Assembly: GCA_003327455.1 (NCBI GenBank)
Contig: QOQU01000009.1
Span: 80,990-144,989, forward strand
DNA length: 64,000 nucleotides
Direction of reading: 5' to 3'
Source: Anaerolineae bacterium
GTDB taxonomy: Bacteria > Chloroflexota > Anaerolineae > Anaerolineales > UBA4823
Below, piece after piece: positions 43,180 through 52,396 of this stretch. The position numbers were made by a program, and so were the translations under genes. How positions within the stretch are numbered: the stretch's first letter is position 1; every line of letters begins with the position of its first letter. Under the pieces are notes generated by a model. The model was given only the letters and a program-made list of their open reading frames with translations, did no database searches and was not told the origin of the DNA.

Positions 43180-44171
43180 GCGAATATGAGAGGTTAAGGG
43201 ACTCGGCGGTATTTATTTGTGGTCATCCAAAATCTGGAACCACACTGTTGCTGAGCCTGCTTGACTCACACCCGCAACTGTTGGTTTATCCAGTCGAGTC
43301 AGTCTTCTTTCGCGGAGTTTGGCCTCGTTTGTGGAATCTTGACCATCAAGAAAGGCTTTCACTGGCAAAGCGTTTCTTGCTTCATTACTTTGAAAGCCAG
43401 AGCGCGGATCATAAAAGTATGTTAGAGAAATACCTGAGTAGTGTGCAGCAGATGGATCAATTGTTGCCCTCAGATAAGGTAAGACACGAGGGGGATTATC
43501 TCAGTGCAGCAATTTTTGCTTTTGCCCAGGCACATGATCTTGTCTTGACCTCTCTGCGATATTGGGTAGAAAAAACACCCTTCAATGAACTATACGCCGA
43601 TCAAATTTTTCGCTGGTGGCCGGATGCTCGCTGTATCCACGTCGTGCGCGACCCGCGTGACAATTATGCAACGTATCGGCGCAAACATCCTAATTTGAGT
43701 CCTGAACGCTTCTCGCGGGCCTGGAATAGCAGTCTGGAGATGGGTCTCCGCAATCAACGGAGATACGGAAAGTCTCATTATCTCCTTCTTCGTTATGAGG
43801 ATTTACTTCTCGACCCTGAAAAGACCATCTCAGATATCGCATTATTCCTGGATATCGAAAAGGATGAAAGTCTCTATCAGCCTACTAAACTTGGAGCGGC
43901 ATGGCAGGGAAACTCCATGTTTAACGATCGGTTTGCAGGGATTAGTAAGCGTCCGCTTGGACGGTGGAAAACTGAGTTAGATCAACCGGATGCCGCGTTT
44001 ATTGAAGTTGCATGCCGTAGAGGTATGAACATTTTGAATTATGAGCGCGAATCCGCTCTTTCTTTTCAGTCCTATTGGCGAATGTTGCGTTTCTATCTTG
44101 TACTGACTTGGCGTTTGCCTTACAGTCTCAAGCAAGCTGTTCGGCGTCACTATGGAGCGTTGCCGCAATAA
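43176..44171 (+). CDS. Sulfotransferase family protein 1
   Basis: Product of 331 residues. The PAPS 5'-phosphosulfate-binding loop is present near the start (ICGHPKSGTTLLLSLLDSHP) and the 3'-phosphate-binding segment later (CIHVVRDPRDNYATYRRKHP). Members move sulfate from PAPS to a hydroxyl or amino group of a carbohydrate or lipid. No signal peptide: sulfation occurs before export. The ATG overlaps the stop of the capsule-synthesis-like gene. A second sulfotransferase and a bifunctional PAPS-making enzyme lie downstream in the same locus, which makes a sulfated glycan likely. Confidence 0.87.
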   Translation: MSEYERLRDSAVFICGHPKSGTTLLLSLLDSHPQLLVYPVESVFFRGVWPRLWNLDHQERLSLAKRFLLHYFESQSADHKSMLEKYLSSVQQMDQLLPSDKVRHEGDYLSAAIFAFAQAHDLVLTSLRYWVEKTPFNELYADQIFRWWPDARCIHVVRDPRDNYATYRRKHPNLSPERFSRAWNSSLEMGLRNQRRYGKSHYLLLRYEDLLLDPEKTISDIALFLDIEKDESLYQPTKLGAAWQGNSMFNDRFAGISKRPLGRWKTELDQPDAAFIEVACRRGMNILNYERESALSFQSYWRMLRFYLVLTWRLPYSLKQAVRRHYGALPQ

Positions 44172-44192
44172 CTTTTCTTCATGGAGTGTTTG

Positions 44193-45185
44193 ATGAATTG
44201 GAATGACAAAGTTGTCTTAATCACCGGAGGAACCGGATCCTTTGGCAAAAAATTTGTCCAGATCATGCTGGAGGAGTACCATCCCGCAAAAGTGATCATC
44301 TTCAGCCGCGATGAAATGAAACAGCATGAGATGCAGACGGGTGGCTTTAATCATCCCACCTTGCGCTATTTTATCGGGGATGTGCGCGATCTGGAACGTT
44401 TACGCCGCGCCATGGCTGGTGTAGATATCGTCGTCCACGCGGCTGCTCTCAAGCAGGTCCCGGCTTGTGAATACAATCCCATGGAAGCGATCAAAACAAA
44501 TATTCTCGGCAGCAGCAATGTAATCGAAGCAGCTCTGGATTGCAATGTCGAAAAGGTTGTTGCTCTCAGCACTGATAAAGCCGTTAACCCGGTCAATCTC
44601 TATGGTGCAACCAAGCTGGCTTCGGAAAAACTGTTTGTGCAGAGCAATGCTTATGCAGCCGGAAAGCCGACCCGCTTTAGCTGTGTGCGCTACGGAAATG
44701 TGGTCGGCAGCCGTGGCAGTGTGGTGCCGATGTTCCTCAAACAGCGCGAAAACGGACGTCTGACGATCACGGATACGCGCATGACCCGCTTCTGGATCAG
44801 TTTGGAGGATGGTGTGCGCTTTGTTATCCGTTGCATCGAGCAGATGGAAGGTGGCGAGGTTTTTATCCCCAAGAGTCCGAGCATGCGCATCGTTGATCTT
44901 GCCAGAGCTATTGCGCCGGATGCCCAGTTGGAAGTTATCGGTATTCGAGCGGGCGAAAAATTGCACGAGATGCTTATTCACGAAGACGAAGCCCGTTCGA
45001 CCGTGGAATTGGATGATATGTATGTGGTCCAGCCGACAACTGAACTATGGTTTGGACATAGCTGGCAAAGACGCGGTAAACCCCTGCCGGAAGGTTTCCG
45101 CTATGCCAGTGATACCAACTCACACTGGTTGACAATTGATGAAATCCAGGCCATTATCAACGCCCTCGAGACGGAGATGGCTTAG
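44193..45185 (+). CDS. pseB: UDP-N-acetylglucosamine 4,6-dehydratase (inverting), PseB-like
   Basis: Product of 330 residues from ATG 44193, chosen because GGAG lies 6 nt upstream (ATG 44181 would place the site inside the coding region). PseB/FlaA1-like pattern: VVLITGGTGSFGKKFV, AALKQVPACEYNPMEAIKTNI, VALSTDKAVNPVNLYGATK and RYGNVVGSRGSVVPMF. It dehydrates and epimerises UDP-GlcNAc, the first step of pseudaminic-acid synthesis; related enzymes make other deoxy-sugars. The next genes (an SDR reductase, a NeuB-like synthase, a cytidylyltransferase) fit a nonulosonate pathway, but the aminotransferase PseC and PseG/PseH are missing. Confidence 0.88.
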   Translation: MNWNDKVVLITGGTGSFGKKFVQIMLEEYHPAKVIIFSRDEMKQHEMQTGGFNHPTLRYFIGDVRDLERLRRAMAGVDIVVHAAALKQVPACEYNPMEAIKTNILGSSNVIEAALDCNVEKVVALSTDKAVNPVNLYGATKLASEKLFVQSNAYAAGKPTRFSCVRYGNVVGSRGSVVPMFLKQRENGRLTITDTRMTRFWISLEDGVRFVIRCIEQMEGGEVFIPKSPSMRIVDLARAIAPDAQLEVIGIRAGEKLHEMLIHEDEARSTVELDDMYVVQPTTELWFGHSWQRRGKPLPEGFRYASDTNSHWLTIDEIQAIINALETEMA

Positions 45186-45294
45186 GTTTAATGAGAAGAA
45201 GTTGGATAAATTTGTGTGTTTTGTTCTAAGTAGAGATTGCTGGGATTGAGTTTGAGCAACCCGGTTTATCCTGTTGGTTGGGTTGGCAACCGCA

Positions 45295-46227
45295 ATGCGA
45301 CTCTTGATCAGCGGTGCCAGCGGCTTGTTGGGTCTCAATGTTGCCTTAGAAGCCTGTGGTGAGCATGAGGTCTATGGAGTTGTCCATCGTCACCGATTGC
45401 ATCAGGCACCCTTCAACGTCTTACAGTGTGACCTGAGCGATGATACGGCTCGCCGGCAGCTTCTGGAGCAAATCTCACCCGACTGGGTGATCCATTGCGC
45501 TGCTCTGGCAGACCTGGAAGTCTGTGAGGCCAACCCGCCGCTGGCGAAAAAACTGAATAGCGATTTGCCTGCAAAGCTGGCAGAAGATGTCAGTAAGGGC
45601 GGAGCGCGCCTGTTGCACATCTCTACCGATGCAGTTTTCGACGGCAAGCGCGGCGATTACACTGAAGATGATGTGCCTCATCCCTTGAGCGTTTACGCTC
45701 AAACCAAGCTGGCTGGTGAACAGGCCGTTTTAGCTATCGATCCCAAAGCATTGGTCGTGCGGGTCAATTTTTACGGCTGGAGCTTGAGCGGCAAGCGCAG
45801 TTTAGCGGAGTTCTTTTTTAACAACCTCCGTGCCGGAAAAGAGACGTTGGGGTTTCGGGATGTGTTCTTTTGTCCCTTGCTGGCAAATGACCTGGCCCGA
45901 ATTCTGCTCACCATGCTGCGGCTGGAGTTGAGCGGTGTTTATCATGTGGTTTCTCCGCAGTCAATCAGCAAATATCAGTTTGGGGTGGAACTGGCACGCG
46001 CTTTTGACTTCGATGAGAAGCTCATCCGCCCCAGCTCTGTTTCTGAAGCCGGCTTACGCGCTGCCCGTTCGCCGAATATGACCCTTTCGGTTGCCAAGTT
46101 GCAAAAAGTGTTTCCTCAACCGTTACCGGACATCCATACGGGTTTGCAACATTTTGTTGCTCTCTATCGCGAAGGTTATCCTGAGCGTCTGCGCTCGATG
46201 AACCCCGAGAATTTGCGTGAACCTTAA
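45295..46227 (+). CDS. SDR-family sugar-nucleotide reductase, RmlD-like
   Basis: Product of 310 residues from the ATG at 45295. RmlD-type pattern: MRLLISGASGLLGLNVAL, VIHCAALADLEVCEANP, HISTDAVFDGKRGDYTEDD and PLSVYAQTKLAGEQ with Tyr-x3-Lys. Members reduce 4-keto-6-deoxy-sugar nucleotides, dTDP-rhamnose synthase being the best known. It sits between pseB and a NeuB-like gene, so it may reduce a keto-sugar in nonulosonate or 6-deoxy-sugar synthesis; the true substrate is unknown. A spacer of 109 nt before the gene shows no strong promoter. Confidence 0.8.
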   Translation: MRLLISGASGLLGLNVALEACGEHEVYGVVHRHRLHQAPFNVLQCDLSDDTARRQLLEQISPDWVIHCAALADLEVCEANPPLAKKLNSDLPAKLAEDVSKGGARLLHISTDAVFDGKRGDYTEDDVPHPLSVYAQTKLAGEQAVLAIDPKALVVRVNFYGWSLSGKRSLAEFFFNNLRAGKETLGFRDVFFCPLLANDLARILLTMLRLELSGVYHVVSPQSISKYQFGVELARAFDFDEKLIRPSSVSEAGLRAARSPNMTLSVAKLQKVFPQPLPDIHTGLQHFVALYREGYPERLRSMNPENLREP

Positions 46228-46251
46228 CCAGTGAAGGAGGATTTAATCAGC

Positions 46252-47319
46252 ATGGACTTAAAAATTGGCTCTCATGTCATTGGTGATCAACACCCCACTT
46301 ATTTCATCGCCGACATTTCTGCCAATCACGATGGCGATCTGGGGCGTGCCAAAATGCTCATCCATTTAGCCAAAGAAGCTGGAGCGGATGCTGCCAAATT
46401 CCAAAATTTTCGCGCCCCGAAAATCGTTTCGGATTACGGCTTCAAAGCAATGGGAGGACAGGTCTCCCACCAGGCCAAATGGCATAAAAGTGTCTTTGAG
46501 GTTTATCAAGATGCTTCGATTCCCTTCGAATGGACACCCATTTTGAAGGAAGAATGCGATAAAGTTGGAATCGACTACTTTTCCTCGCCCTATGATTTTG
46601 AGGCCATTGACATGCTCGATCCTTACGTGCCGGCTTATAAAGTTGGTTCGGGGGACATCACCTGGTTGGAAGCTCTGGAGCGGATGGCGAGCAAGGGTAA
46701 GCCGGTCATCCTTGCGACCGGGGCTTCGGATATCGGGGATGTACAGCGTGCCGTGCATACCATTTTGAAGATCAACCCCCAACTGGCATTGATGCAGTGC
46801 AATACGAACTACACGGGCAGCCTGGAAAACTTCCGCCACATTCATTTGCGCGTGTTGACCACTTACCGGGTGATGTTTCCTGATCTGGTTTTGGGGTTGT
46901 CCGATCACACGCCGGGTCATGCCACAGTGCTGGGTGCGATTGCCTTGGGCGCCCGCATGATCGAAAAGCACTTTACCGATGACAATACCCGTATCGGCCC
47001 AGACCATCCCTTCTCGATGACGCCCCAGACCTGGCGTGAGATGGTCGATCGAGCGCGCGAGCTGGAAGCTGCCCTCGGCTCGGCGGATAAATTTGTCACT
47101 GACAACGAGCGTGAGACGGTGATTATCCAGCGGCGGTGTCTGCGTGCGGCACGTCAGATCAACAAAGGCGAAGTTTTTACCCGGGAAATGATCGATGTCC
47201 TTCGTCCGGCTACACCGGGAGCGATTTTACCCTATGAGCTACCGCAGGTGATCGGCAAGCGCGCCCGGGTTGATTTACCGGCTGGCAAAGAATTGCGCTG
47301 GGTCGATCTGGGAGAATAA
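46252..47319 (+). CDS. neuB: N-acetylneuraminate synthase family protein (NeuB/PseI/LegI-like)
   Basis: Product of 355 residues from ATG 46252, following an AAGGAGG motif (upstream GTG 46231 would start inside it). TIM-barrel pattern ADISANHDGDLGRAKMLI, DAAKFQNFRA, VGSGDITWLEALERM, VILATGASDIGDVQRA, LMQCNTNYTG and SDHTPGHA, plus a C-terminal antifreeze-like (SAF) domain starting near INKGEVFTREMIDVLRP. The family condenses phosphoenolpyruvate with a hexosamine to give nonulosonic acids. The substrate could be N-acetylmannosamine or a bacillosamine derivative. A second, fused NeuB homologue is at 57984. Confidence 0.88.
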   Translation: MDLKIGSHVIGDQHPTYFIADISANHDGDLGRAKMLIHLAKEAGADAAKFQNFRAPKIVSDYGFKAMGGQVSHQAKWHKSVFEVYQDASIPFEWTPILKEECDKVGIDYFSSPYDFEAIDMLDPYVPAYKVGSGDITWLEALERMASKGKPVILATGASDIGDVQRAVHTILKINPQLALMQCNTNYTGSLENFRHIHLRVLTTYRVMFPDLVLGLSDHTPGHATVLGAIALGARMIEKHFTDDNTRIGPDHPFSMTPQTWREMVDRARELEAALGSADKFVTDNERETVIIQRRCLRAARQINKGEVFTREMIDVLRPATPGAILPYELPQVIGKRARVDLPAGKELRWVDLGE

Positions 47320-48420
47320 TTGCCTCGCATTCTCTATTTTTCCCGCGCCTATTCTCCTCATGATCACCGTTTCCTGCAGGCGATGGCTGAGAACGGTGAT
47401 ACCGTCTGGGTGATTCATCTCGAAAACCGCTCTCAGCCGCTGGAAGACCGTCCTCTCCCTGCAGGTGTGGAACGGCTACACTGGCTGGCAGATAAAGTCA
47501 ACTTTGGTTATGGGCGGCTACCGCTTTTCCTTGCTGCCTTTCGTTCCCTGCTGGAGCGAGTGAAACCAGAGGTGGTGTTAGCCGGCCCGATACAGAGTTG
47601 CGCTTTTCTGGTTGCAGCAAGCGGTTTTCCACGATTGGTGAGCATGTCCTGGGGGTATGACCTGTTGATCGATGCGCGCCGCAACCGCTGGATGGCTGCT
47701 ATAACCCGCTTTACATTACGGCGGAGCGCTGCTTTCGTAGGCGATTGCGAGACGATCCGCCGGCTTGCCATTGAGTATGGGATGAACTCAGAGCGCATTG
47801 TGACCTTCCCGTGGGGGGTTGACTTGCACCATTTCTCACCCGATCAACGAAAAGCAGGGCAGGGAGAGGAGTTTGTTTTTCTCTCTACCCGCAGTTGGGA
47901 ACCGATCTACGGTGTCGATGGGATTGCCCGAGCGTTTAGCGAGATTGCGCCTCGTTATCCGCATGCCCATCTGATTCTGCTTGGAAATGGTTCGCAGGCT
48001 GGCACCCTCCGAAAGATTATTTCCAAAGCAGGAGTGCTGGAGCGGGTATCCATGCCCGGACAGATCGGTTTTCAGGCGTTGCCACGCTATTATCGCCTCG
48101 CCGATGTTTATGTGAGCGCCTCTCACAGCGATGGCACTTCCATTTCCATGCTTGAGGCAATGGCATGTGGGCGAGCGGTCATCGTCTCAGATCTGCCAGG
48201 CAACCGCGAGTGGATAACTCCTGGTCAGCAAGGATGGTTGTTTCCCGATGGAGACTGGCAGGCTTTGGCAGATATTATGGAACAAGCCATTCAGAGAAGA
48301 GACCTGTTGGAAAAAATGGGACAGGCTGCGCGGCGGCTGGTCGAAGAGCGGGCTGATTGGCCGCGCAATTTTCCAAAATTGTACCAAGCCATGGCTTGGG
48401 CAATCAATCCCGCTAGATGA
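47320..48420 (+). CDS. Glycosyltransferase family 4 protein
   Basis: Product of 366 residues; TTG start at 47320 immediately after the TAA of the NeuB-like gene, with GGGAG upstream. GT-B fold with the C-terminal GT4 signature SISMLEAMACGRAVIVSDLPGNREWI, the donor-binding Glu-x7-Glu type motif, and FPWGVDLHHFSPDQ in the middle. It transfers a sugar from a nucleotide donor in the cytoplasm. Since it lies between a nonulosonate synthase and a cytidylyltransferase, it may handle a sugar made here, but GT4 donors vary and the acceptor is unknown. Confidence 0.85.
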   Translation: MPRILYFSRAYSPHDHRFLQAMAENGDTVWVIHLENRSQPLEDRPLPAGVERLHWLADKVNFGYGRLPLFLAAFRSLLERVKPEVVLAGPIQSCAFLVAASGFPRLVSMSWGYDLLIDARRNRWMAAITRFTLRRSAAFVGDCETIRRLAIEYGMNSERIVTFPWGVDLHHFSPDQRKAGQGEEFVFLSTRSWEPIYGVDGIARAFSEIAPRYPHAHLILLGNGSQAGTLRKIISKAGVLERVSMPGQIGFQALPRYYRLADVYVSASHSDGTSISMLEAMACGRAVIVSDLPGNREWITPGQQGWLFPDGDWQALADIMEQAIQRRDLLEKMGQAARRLVEERADWPRNFPKLYQAMAWAINPAR

Positions 48421-49391
48421 AGAAGTCTGCTAATCCCGCTAAAACGATTGCCATCATTCAGGCTCGGCGCAGTTCTCGCCGTCTGCCCGATAAAGTGTTA
48501 TTAGATATCGGCGGCAAGCCAATGCTTCAGCGGGTGGTCGAACGAACCCTTCAGGCTACCTGCCTGGACGAGGTCGTCGTTGCGACTAGTGTTGCGCCGG
48601 AAGATGAGGCAATTGTACAACTTTGCAAGCGGCTGGATGTCCCGGTCAGACAGGGTAGTGTTTTCGATGTGCTTGACCGCTATTATCAGACGGCGTTGGC
48701 GTTTGAGGCTGAGGTGGTTGTACGCATAACGGCGGATTGCCCGTTGATTGATCCGCGTTTGATTGATCAGGTTGTGCAGGCATTCTTCGATTGGGGAAGA
48801 CCCTCATCTCCCGCCTCTCTGCCAGATGGAGAAGAGCGAGAAAATTCCCTATCTCTTCGGGAGAGCGAAAGAAGAAAAGAAGTCATTTCTGGTCAGAGAG
48901 AGGTCAGAGAACCCTTCTGGGATTTTGCTGCTAACCGCTTGCCACCTCCGTGGAGACGGACTTTTCCCATTGGTCTCGATGTCGAAGTGTGTACGTTTCA
49001 GGCGCTGGAACGCGCCTGGCGAGAAGCAACCCTGCCCTATCACCGTGAGCATGTGATGCCCTATATCTACGAAGAAGAACGCTCAGTGCATGTCTCCACG
49101 CTTCAATCTCCGTCTTCCATTCCCTCTGCATTGCCGGGATACTTTCGGGTTCTGCAAATCGATCACGACCCCGACTATGGCTTCTATCGCTGGACGGTGG
49201 ATACCCCTGAGGATTTACGGGTGGTGCGGGAGATCTATGCTCACTTCGCCGATCGAGATTCGTTTTCCTGGTTAGAGGTGTTGGAGTTCGTTCAACGCCA
49301 CCCTGAGCTTACTCAAATCAATGCTGCTGTTCAGCATAAGTCGGTTCATGATGTGGATGAGCGAATCAGTCCGTCAAAGAGGCAAAACTGA
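48417..49391 (+). CDS. Cytidylyltransferase, SpsF/NeuA-like, with an odd insertion
   Basis: Product of 324 residues. The nucleotidyltransferase core is clear: IAIIQARRSSRRLPDKVLLDIGGKPMLQRV, VVVRITADCPLIDP, FPIGLDVEVC and RWTVDTPEDL. Between residues ~128 and ~166 there is an extra stretch rich in Glu, Ser and Arg (PDGEERENSLSLRESERR) with no family counterpart; its DNA is low-complexity and contains a short hairpin. The enzyme would activate a sugar acid or sugar alcohol as CMP/CTP-type nucleotide. The ATG overlaps the GT4 stop (ATGA). The substrate is unknown; a CMP-nonulosonate role is plausible but the SpsF-type is not specific. Confidence 0.78.
   Translation: MKKSANPAKTIAIIQARRSSRRLPDKVLLDIGGKPMLQRVVERTLQATCLDEVVVATSVAPEDEAIVQLCKRLDVPVRQGSVFDVLDRYYQTALAFEAEVVVRITADCPLIDPRLIDQVVQAFFDWGRPSSPASLPDGEERENSLSLRESERRKEVISGQREVREPFWDFAANRLPPPWRRTFPIGLDVEVCTFQALERAWREATLPYHREHVMPYIYEEERSVHVSTLQSPSSIPSALPGYFRVLQIDHDPDYGFYRWTVDTPEDLRVVREIYAHFADRDSFSWLEVLEFVQRHPELTQINAAVQHKSVHDVDERISPSKRQN
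48798..48915 (+). repeat. In-frame low-complexity insertion with short hairpin
   Basis: About 118 bp inside the cytidylyltransferase gene are purine/pyrimidine-biased and include CTCTTCGGGAGAG, a short hairpin. They encode the family-foreign stretch of residues ~128-166. The look resembles small palindromic repeats inserted in frame, but no second copy was found in this window. Confidence 0.3.
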
Positions 49392-49480
49392 AAAGCGCAA
49401 TCTTGCCTGTATAGGGTGCGGTTCGGACGCCTGTCAAGACCTTTGAGTGTGCTTAAGAACGTTTACGGATAGATGTGTCA

Positions 49481-50380
49481 ATGTCCAGATTGATAACGCT
49501 TTTCTCTGCTCCAAAACCCTTTACCAACCCTCACATCGATCTTATCCAGCGCAATGCCATCCAGTCCTGGATTCATTTAGGCGATGAAGTCGAAGTATTT
49601 CTGGTTGGAGAAGAAGCCGGGCTTGCCGAAGTAGCCCGGGAATATGGGATACCCCAATTAGCTGCAGTCAAACGCAATGACCAGGGCACGCCATTGGTCA
49701 GTTCGATTTTTGAATTGGCTCGCGAAGCCTCCCAAGCCCCGTTACTGGCGTATGTCAACGGTGACATCCTCCTGTTACCCGATTTTGTGCAGGCAGCGCG
49801 CAGCCTCATAACCCAATGTGACCGCTTTCTTGCCATCAGTCAACGCTGGGATTTAGAAGTCAAGACGCCGCTGGATTTTTCCCTAGGTTGGGAGCGACGT
49901 CTGGCAGCGGAGGTCAGCCATCGAGGTAGACTTCATCCACCCGCTGGCAGTGATATTTTCCTTTTTCCCAGGACTGAATTCGGTAAAATTCCCGATTTTG
50001 CTATTGGTCGCGCCGGCTGGGATAACTGGATGATCTTCCATGCCTGTCAGGAACGGATTGCGGTGATCGATGCAACCCCTGCGATGACGGTCATTCATCA
50101 GGATCATGATTATAGCCATTTGCCGGGCGGAAAACCCCATTACGATCTGGAAGAATCAGAACGCAACTTGAATCTGGCCGGTGGAATGCGTGCCATGTAC
50201 TATATCCTGGACAGCCACTATCAACTTAAGGATGGTCGCTTAAGACGTCCGCCGCTAAGCCTGCTCCGCATCTTGCGCAAAATCGAGCTGTGGCTGTTAC
50301 CACCAGAGGAAAAACGGCATGGCTGGCGCTGGTGGCTGGCGCGACGCTTTCGGCGGGCGCGACGTTTTCGCATGGGGTGA
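49481..50380 (+). CDS. Glycosyltransferase-like protein of unknown specificity
   Basis: Product of 299 residues. Start ATG 49481 is preferred; GTG 49475 is two codons earlier. The segments RLITLFSAPKPFTNPHIDLIQRNAIQSW, VYVNGD-like LLAYVNGDILLLPDF and RAGWDNWMIFHA suggest a GT-A-type glycosyltransferase fold; the Asn-Gly-Asp in that segment sits where the DxD motif is expected. A C-terminal Arg-rich tail may touch the membrane surface. No signal peptide. It lies next to a GT2 gene and probably helps build the polymer; annotated homologues are mostly hypothetical, so the call is cautious. Confidence 0.6.
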   Translation: MSRLITLFSAPKPFTNPHIDLIQRNAIQSWIHLGDEVEVFLVGEEAGLAEVAREYGIPQLAAVKRNDQGTPLVSSIFELAREASQAPLLAYVNGDILLLPDFVQAARSLITQCDRFLAISQRWDLEVKTPLDFSLGWERRLAAEVSHRGRLHPPAGSDIFLFPRTEFGKIPDFAIGRAGWDNWMIFHACQERIAVIDATPAMTVIHQDHDYSHLPGGKPHYDLEESERNLNLAGGMRAMYYILDSHYQLKDGRLRRPPLSLLRILRKIELWLLPPEEKRHGWRWWLARRFRRARRFRMG

Positions 50381-50387
50381 GATTCCG

Positions 50388-51350
50388 ATGCGCGTTGGAC
50401 AGAACCCTGCAAAATTCGTTGATCAAGTCGCCCAGCCAGCCCGGATCACCGTGGCAGTGATCACCTATATTCCCTTTCTGGGAGGATATTACGCAGAGAG
50501 CCTGGACGTGCTCAAAGTGTGTCTGGGCAGTATCTGGCAAAACACGGATTTGCCTTATGACCTGTTGGTATTCGATAACGCCAGTTGTGCCGAAGTGCGC
50601 CGATATTTGGGCGAGGTTCACGAACAGGGCAAAATTCAATTTCTCTGGTTATCCGATAAAAATATCGGCAAAGCCGGGGCGTGGAATATGATTTTTGGCG
50701 GCGCACCCGGCGAGATTATTGCCTATGCAGATAGTGATGTGTATTTTTATCCCGGTTGGTTATCTGCTCTGGTTGGTCTCCTCGAGAAATTCCCTAAGGT
50801 AGGGATGGTAACCGGGATGCCATTGAGCGGCTGCGAAGTGCATTGCTCCAGTACACTCGAATGGGCAAAACACAATCCTCAAGTCCGTTTAGAGGAGGGA
50901 CGTTTATTACCCTGGGCTGATTACTGGAAACACAATCAGAGCCTGGGAAAGAACGAGCGTGAAGCGCTGGAGGCATACCAATCGCATCAGGATGCCCTGA
51001 TGACTTTTAACGGCACTTCTGTGTACATAGGAGCCGGACATTTTCAATTTGTTGCCTATCGCAAGGTGCTCCAGGAGATTTTACCTTTGCCATCCAAACG
51101 CCCGATGGGTCAGGTGATGGCTTTAGATCAGGCGATGAATGAACGAGGGTATTTACGCATTTGCTCTCCTGAATGGTATGTTCAACATTTGGGAAACACT
51201 TTAGGAGAATTTGCCAATCAAGATAATCTACCAAGGCGCAAAAGTTCGACACCGGGCAAAGGATGGGTTTGGAAATTTCCTCTCTTAAGGAGAATTGTGT
51301 TTTGGATATACCATCAATCTTTCAACCTTCTGTATCGTCGGGGGGACTAG
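50388..51350 (+). CDS. Glycosyltransferase family 2 protein
   Basis: Product of 320 residues. The ATG at 50388 has GGGGTGA 8 nt upstream and begins MRVGQNPAKF; a frame extension to 50319 overlaps the preceding gene. GT-A pattern: ITVAVITYIPFLGGYYAESL, LLVFDNASCAEVR, SDKNIGKAGAWNMIF and YADSDVYFYPGW (the Asp-Ser-Asp metal site). A long insert between these and the C-terminus includes FNGTSVYIGAG. It transfers a sugar from a nucleotide donor; donor and acceptor are not readable. It ends one base before the second sulfotransferase gene. Confidence 0.82.
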   Translation: MRVGQNPAKFVDQVAQPARITVAVITYIPFLGGYYAESLDVLKVCLGSIWQNTDLPYDLLVFDNASCAEVRRYLGEVHEQGKIQFLWLSDKNIGKAGAWNMIFGGAPGEIIAYADSDVYFYPGWLSALVGLLEKFPKVGMVTGMPLSGCEVHCSSTLEWAKHNPQVRLEEGRLLPWADYWKHNQSLGKNEREALEAYQSHQDALMTFNGTSVYIGAGHFQFVAYRKVLQEILPLPSKRPMGQVMALDQAMNERGYLRICSPEWYVQHLGNTLGEFANQDNLPRRKSSTPGKGWVWKFPLLRRIVFWIYHQSFNLLYRRGD

Positions 51351-51351
51351 G

Positions 51352-52395
51352 ATGAATAGAATGAGAACTGGTTTGAGGAAAGTAATGGCAAGAGCCTTAT
51401 CTTTGTTTACCACAAACTCTTCTCCAAAGGATTTAACCTGGCAATCGATACCTGCGATCACGGAAGCCGATCTGCAAGAGGTTCGTCAATTTTTTCGACG
51501 AAAAAAATTTTTTATCTTTGGGCATGCTCGATCTGGCACCACCTTATTGGCTCGCTTAATTCGAGTCCATCCAAGTGTCCATTGTAACTGGCAAGCCCAT
51601 TTTTTTACCCGTCAACCCTTTATCCATGCTCTGGTATCAGATCCAAATATTCACGAGTGGTTAACGAGACGAAGTAACCGTTGGAATCAGGGGAGAGACC
51701 CTTCTGCGCTGCTCTTGAGAATTAACTGTGACTTTTTCCTCGAGAGAGAAGCCGCTCAGCTTGGGAAGGAGATCGTTGGCGATAAAAGCCCCAACAACCT
51801 CGTTCACGGCGAGGCTGTTTTACGCATGGCTTCGATCTACCCGGATGCATCGCTCATTTTTATCGTCCGAGATGGACGGGATGCGGTTCTCTCTCATCGT
51901 TTCCAAACTTTTATTGACAATCCTCAGCATCTCAATCAGGAGGATCGGGCTATTCTTGAGCAATTCATCGCACACCCCGAGCCATTTTTACGGGGTGAAC
52001 GCTCAATATTTACCTCGCAAGGACTGCAGGCTGCTGCACAAAGCTGGGTGGAAAACGTCACCGAAACCCATCGTCTGGGCAAGGAAATTTACGGCGCGCG
52101 TTATTATGCTTTGCGCTTTGAAGACCTGATCCGTCAGCCGTGGGAAGTGATGCAATCGCTCTGGTTATTCTTAGGCGCTGATCTTTCCCTGCCTGGTTTA
52201 GCAGAAGCTTTGGAAAACGAGAGAACTCGCAACCCGGATGCCGACTGGCAAAATCAAAAAGCCTCAGCGATCTCGCAATCCTTACAGAAAGGCAAAAGCG
52301 GATCATGGCGGCAATTGTTCACCTCTGAAGATCGTCAGGCATTCCTTCGGATCGCAGGGGCGACCCTAGAGGAATGGGGATACCCTATCGATTGA
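51352..52395 (+). CDS. Sulfotransferase family protein 2
   Basis: Product of 347 residues starting at ATG 51352, one base after the previous stop. The PAPS-binding loop reads FIFGHARSGTTLLARLIRVHP, and the 3'-phosphate-binding motif FIVRDGRDAVLSHRF follows later. It contains GDKSPNNLVHGE, also seen in carbohydrate sulfotransferases. With the other sulfotransferase (43176) and the fused sat-cysC gene 1 kb downstream it makes a self-contained sulfation set. The two sulfotransferases differ clearly in sequence, so they probably modify different positions or sugars. Confidence 0.86.
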   Translation: MNRMRTGLRKVMARALSLFTTNSSPKDLTWQSIPAITEADLQEVRQFFRRKKFFIFGHARSGTTLLARLIRVHPSVHCNWQAHFFTRQPFIHALVSDPNIHEWLTRRSNRWNQGRDPSALLLRINCDFFLEREAAQLGKEIVGDKSPNNLVHGEAVLRMASIYPDASLIFIVRDGRDAVLSHRFQTFIDNPQHLNQEDRAILEQFIAHPEPFLRGERSIFTSQGLQAAAQSWVENVTETHRLGKEIYGARYYALRFEDLIRQPWEVMQSLWLFLGADLSLPGLAEALENERTRNPDADWQNQKASAISQSLQKGKSGSWRQLFTSEDRQAFLRIAGATLEEWGYPID

Positions 52396-52396
52396 G

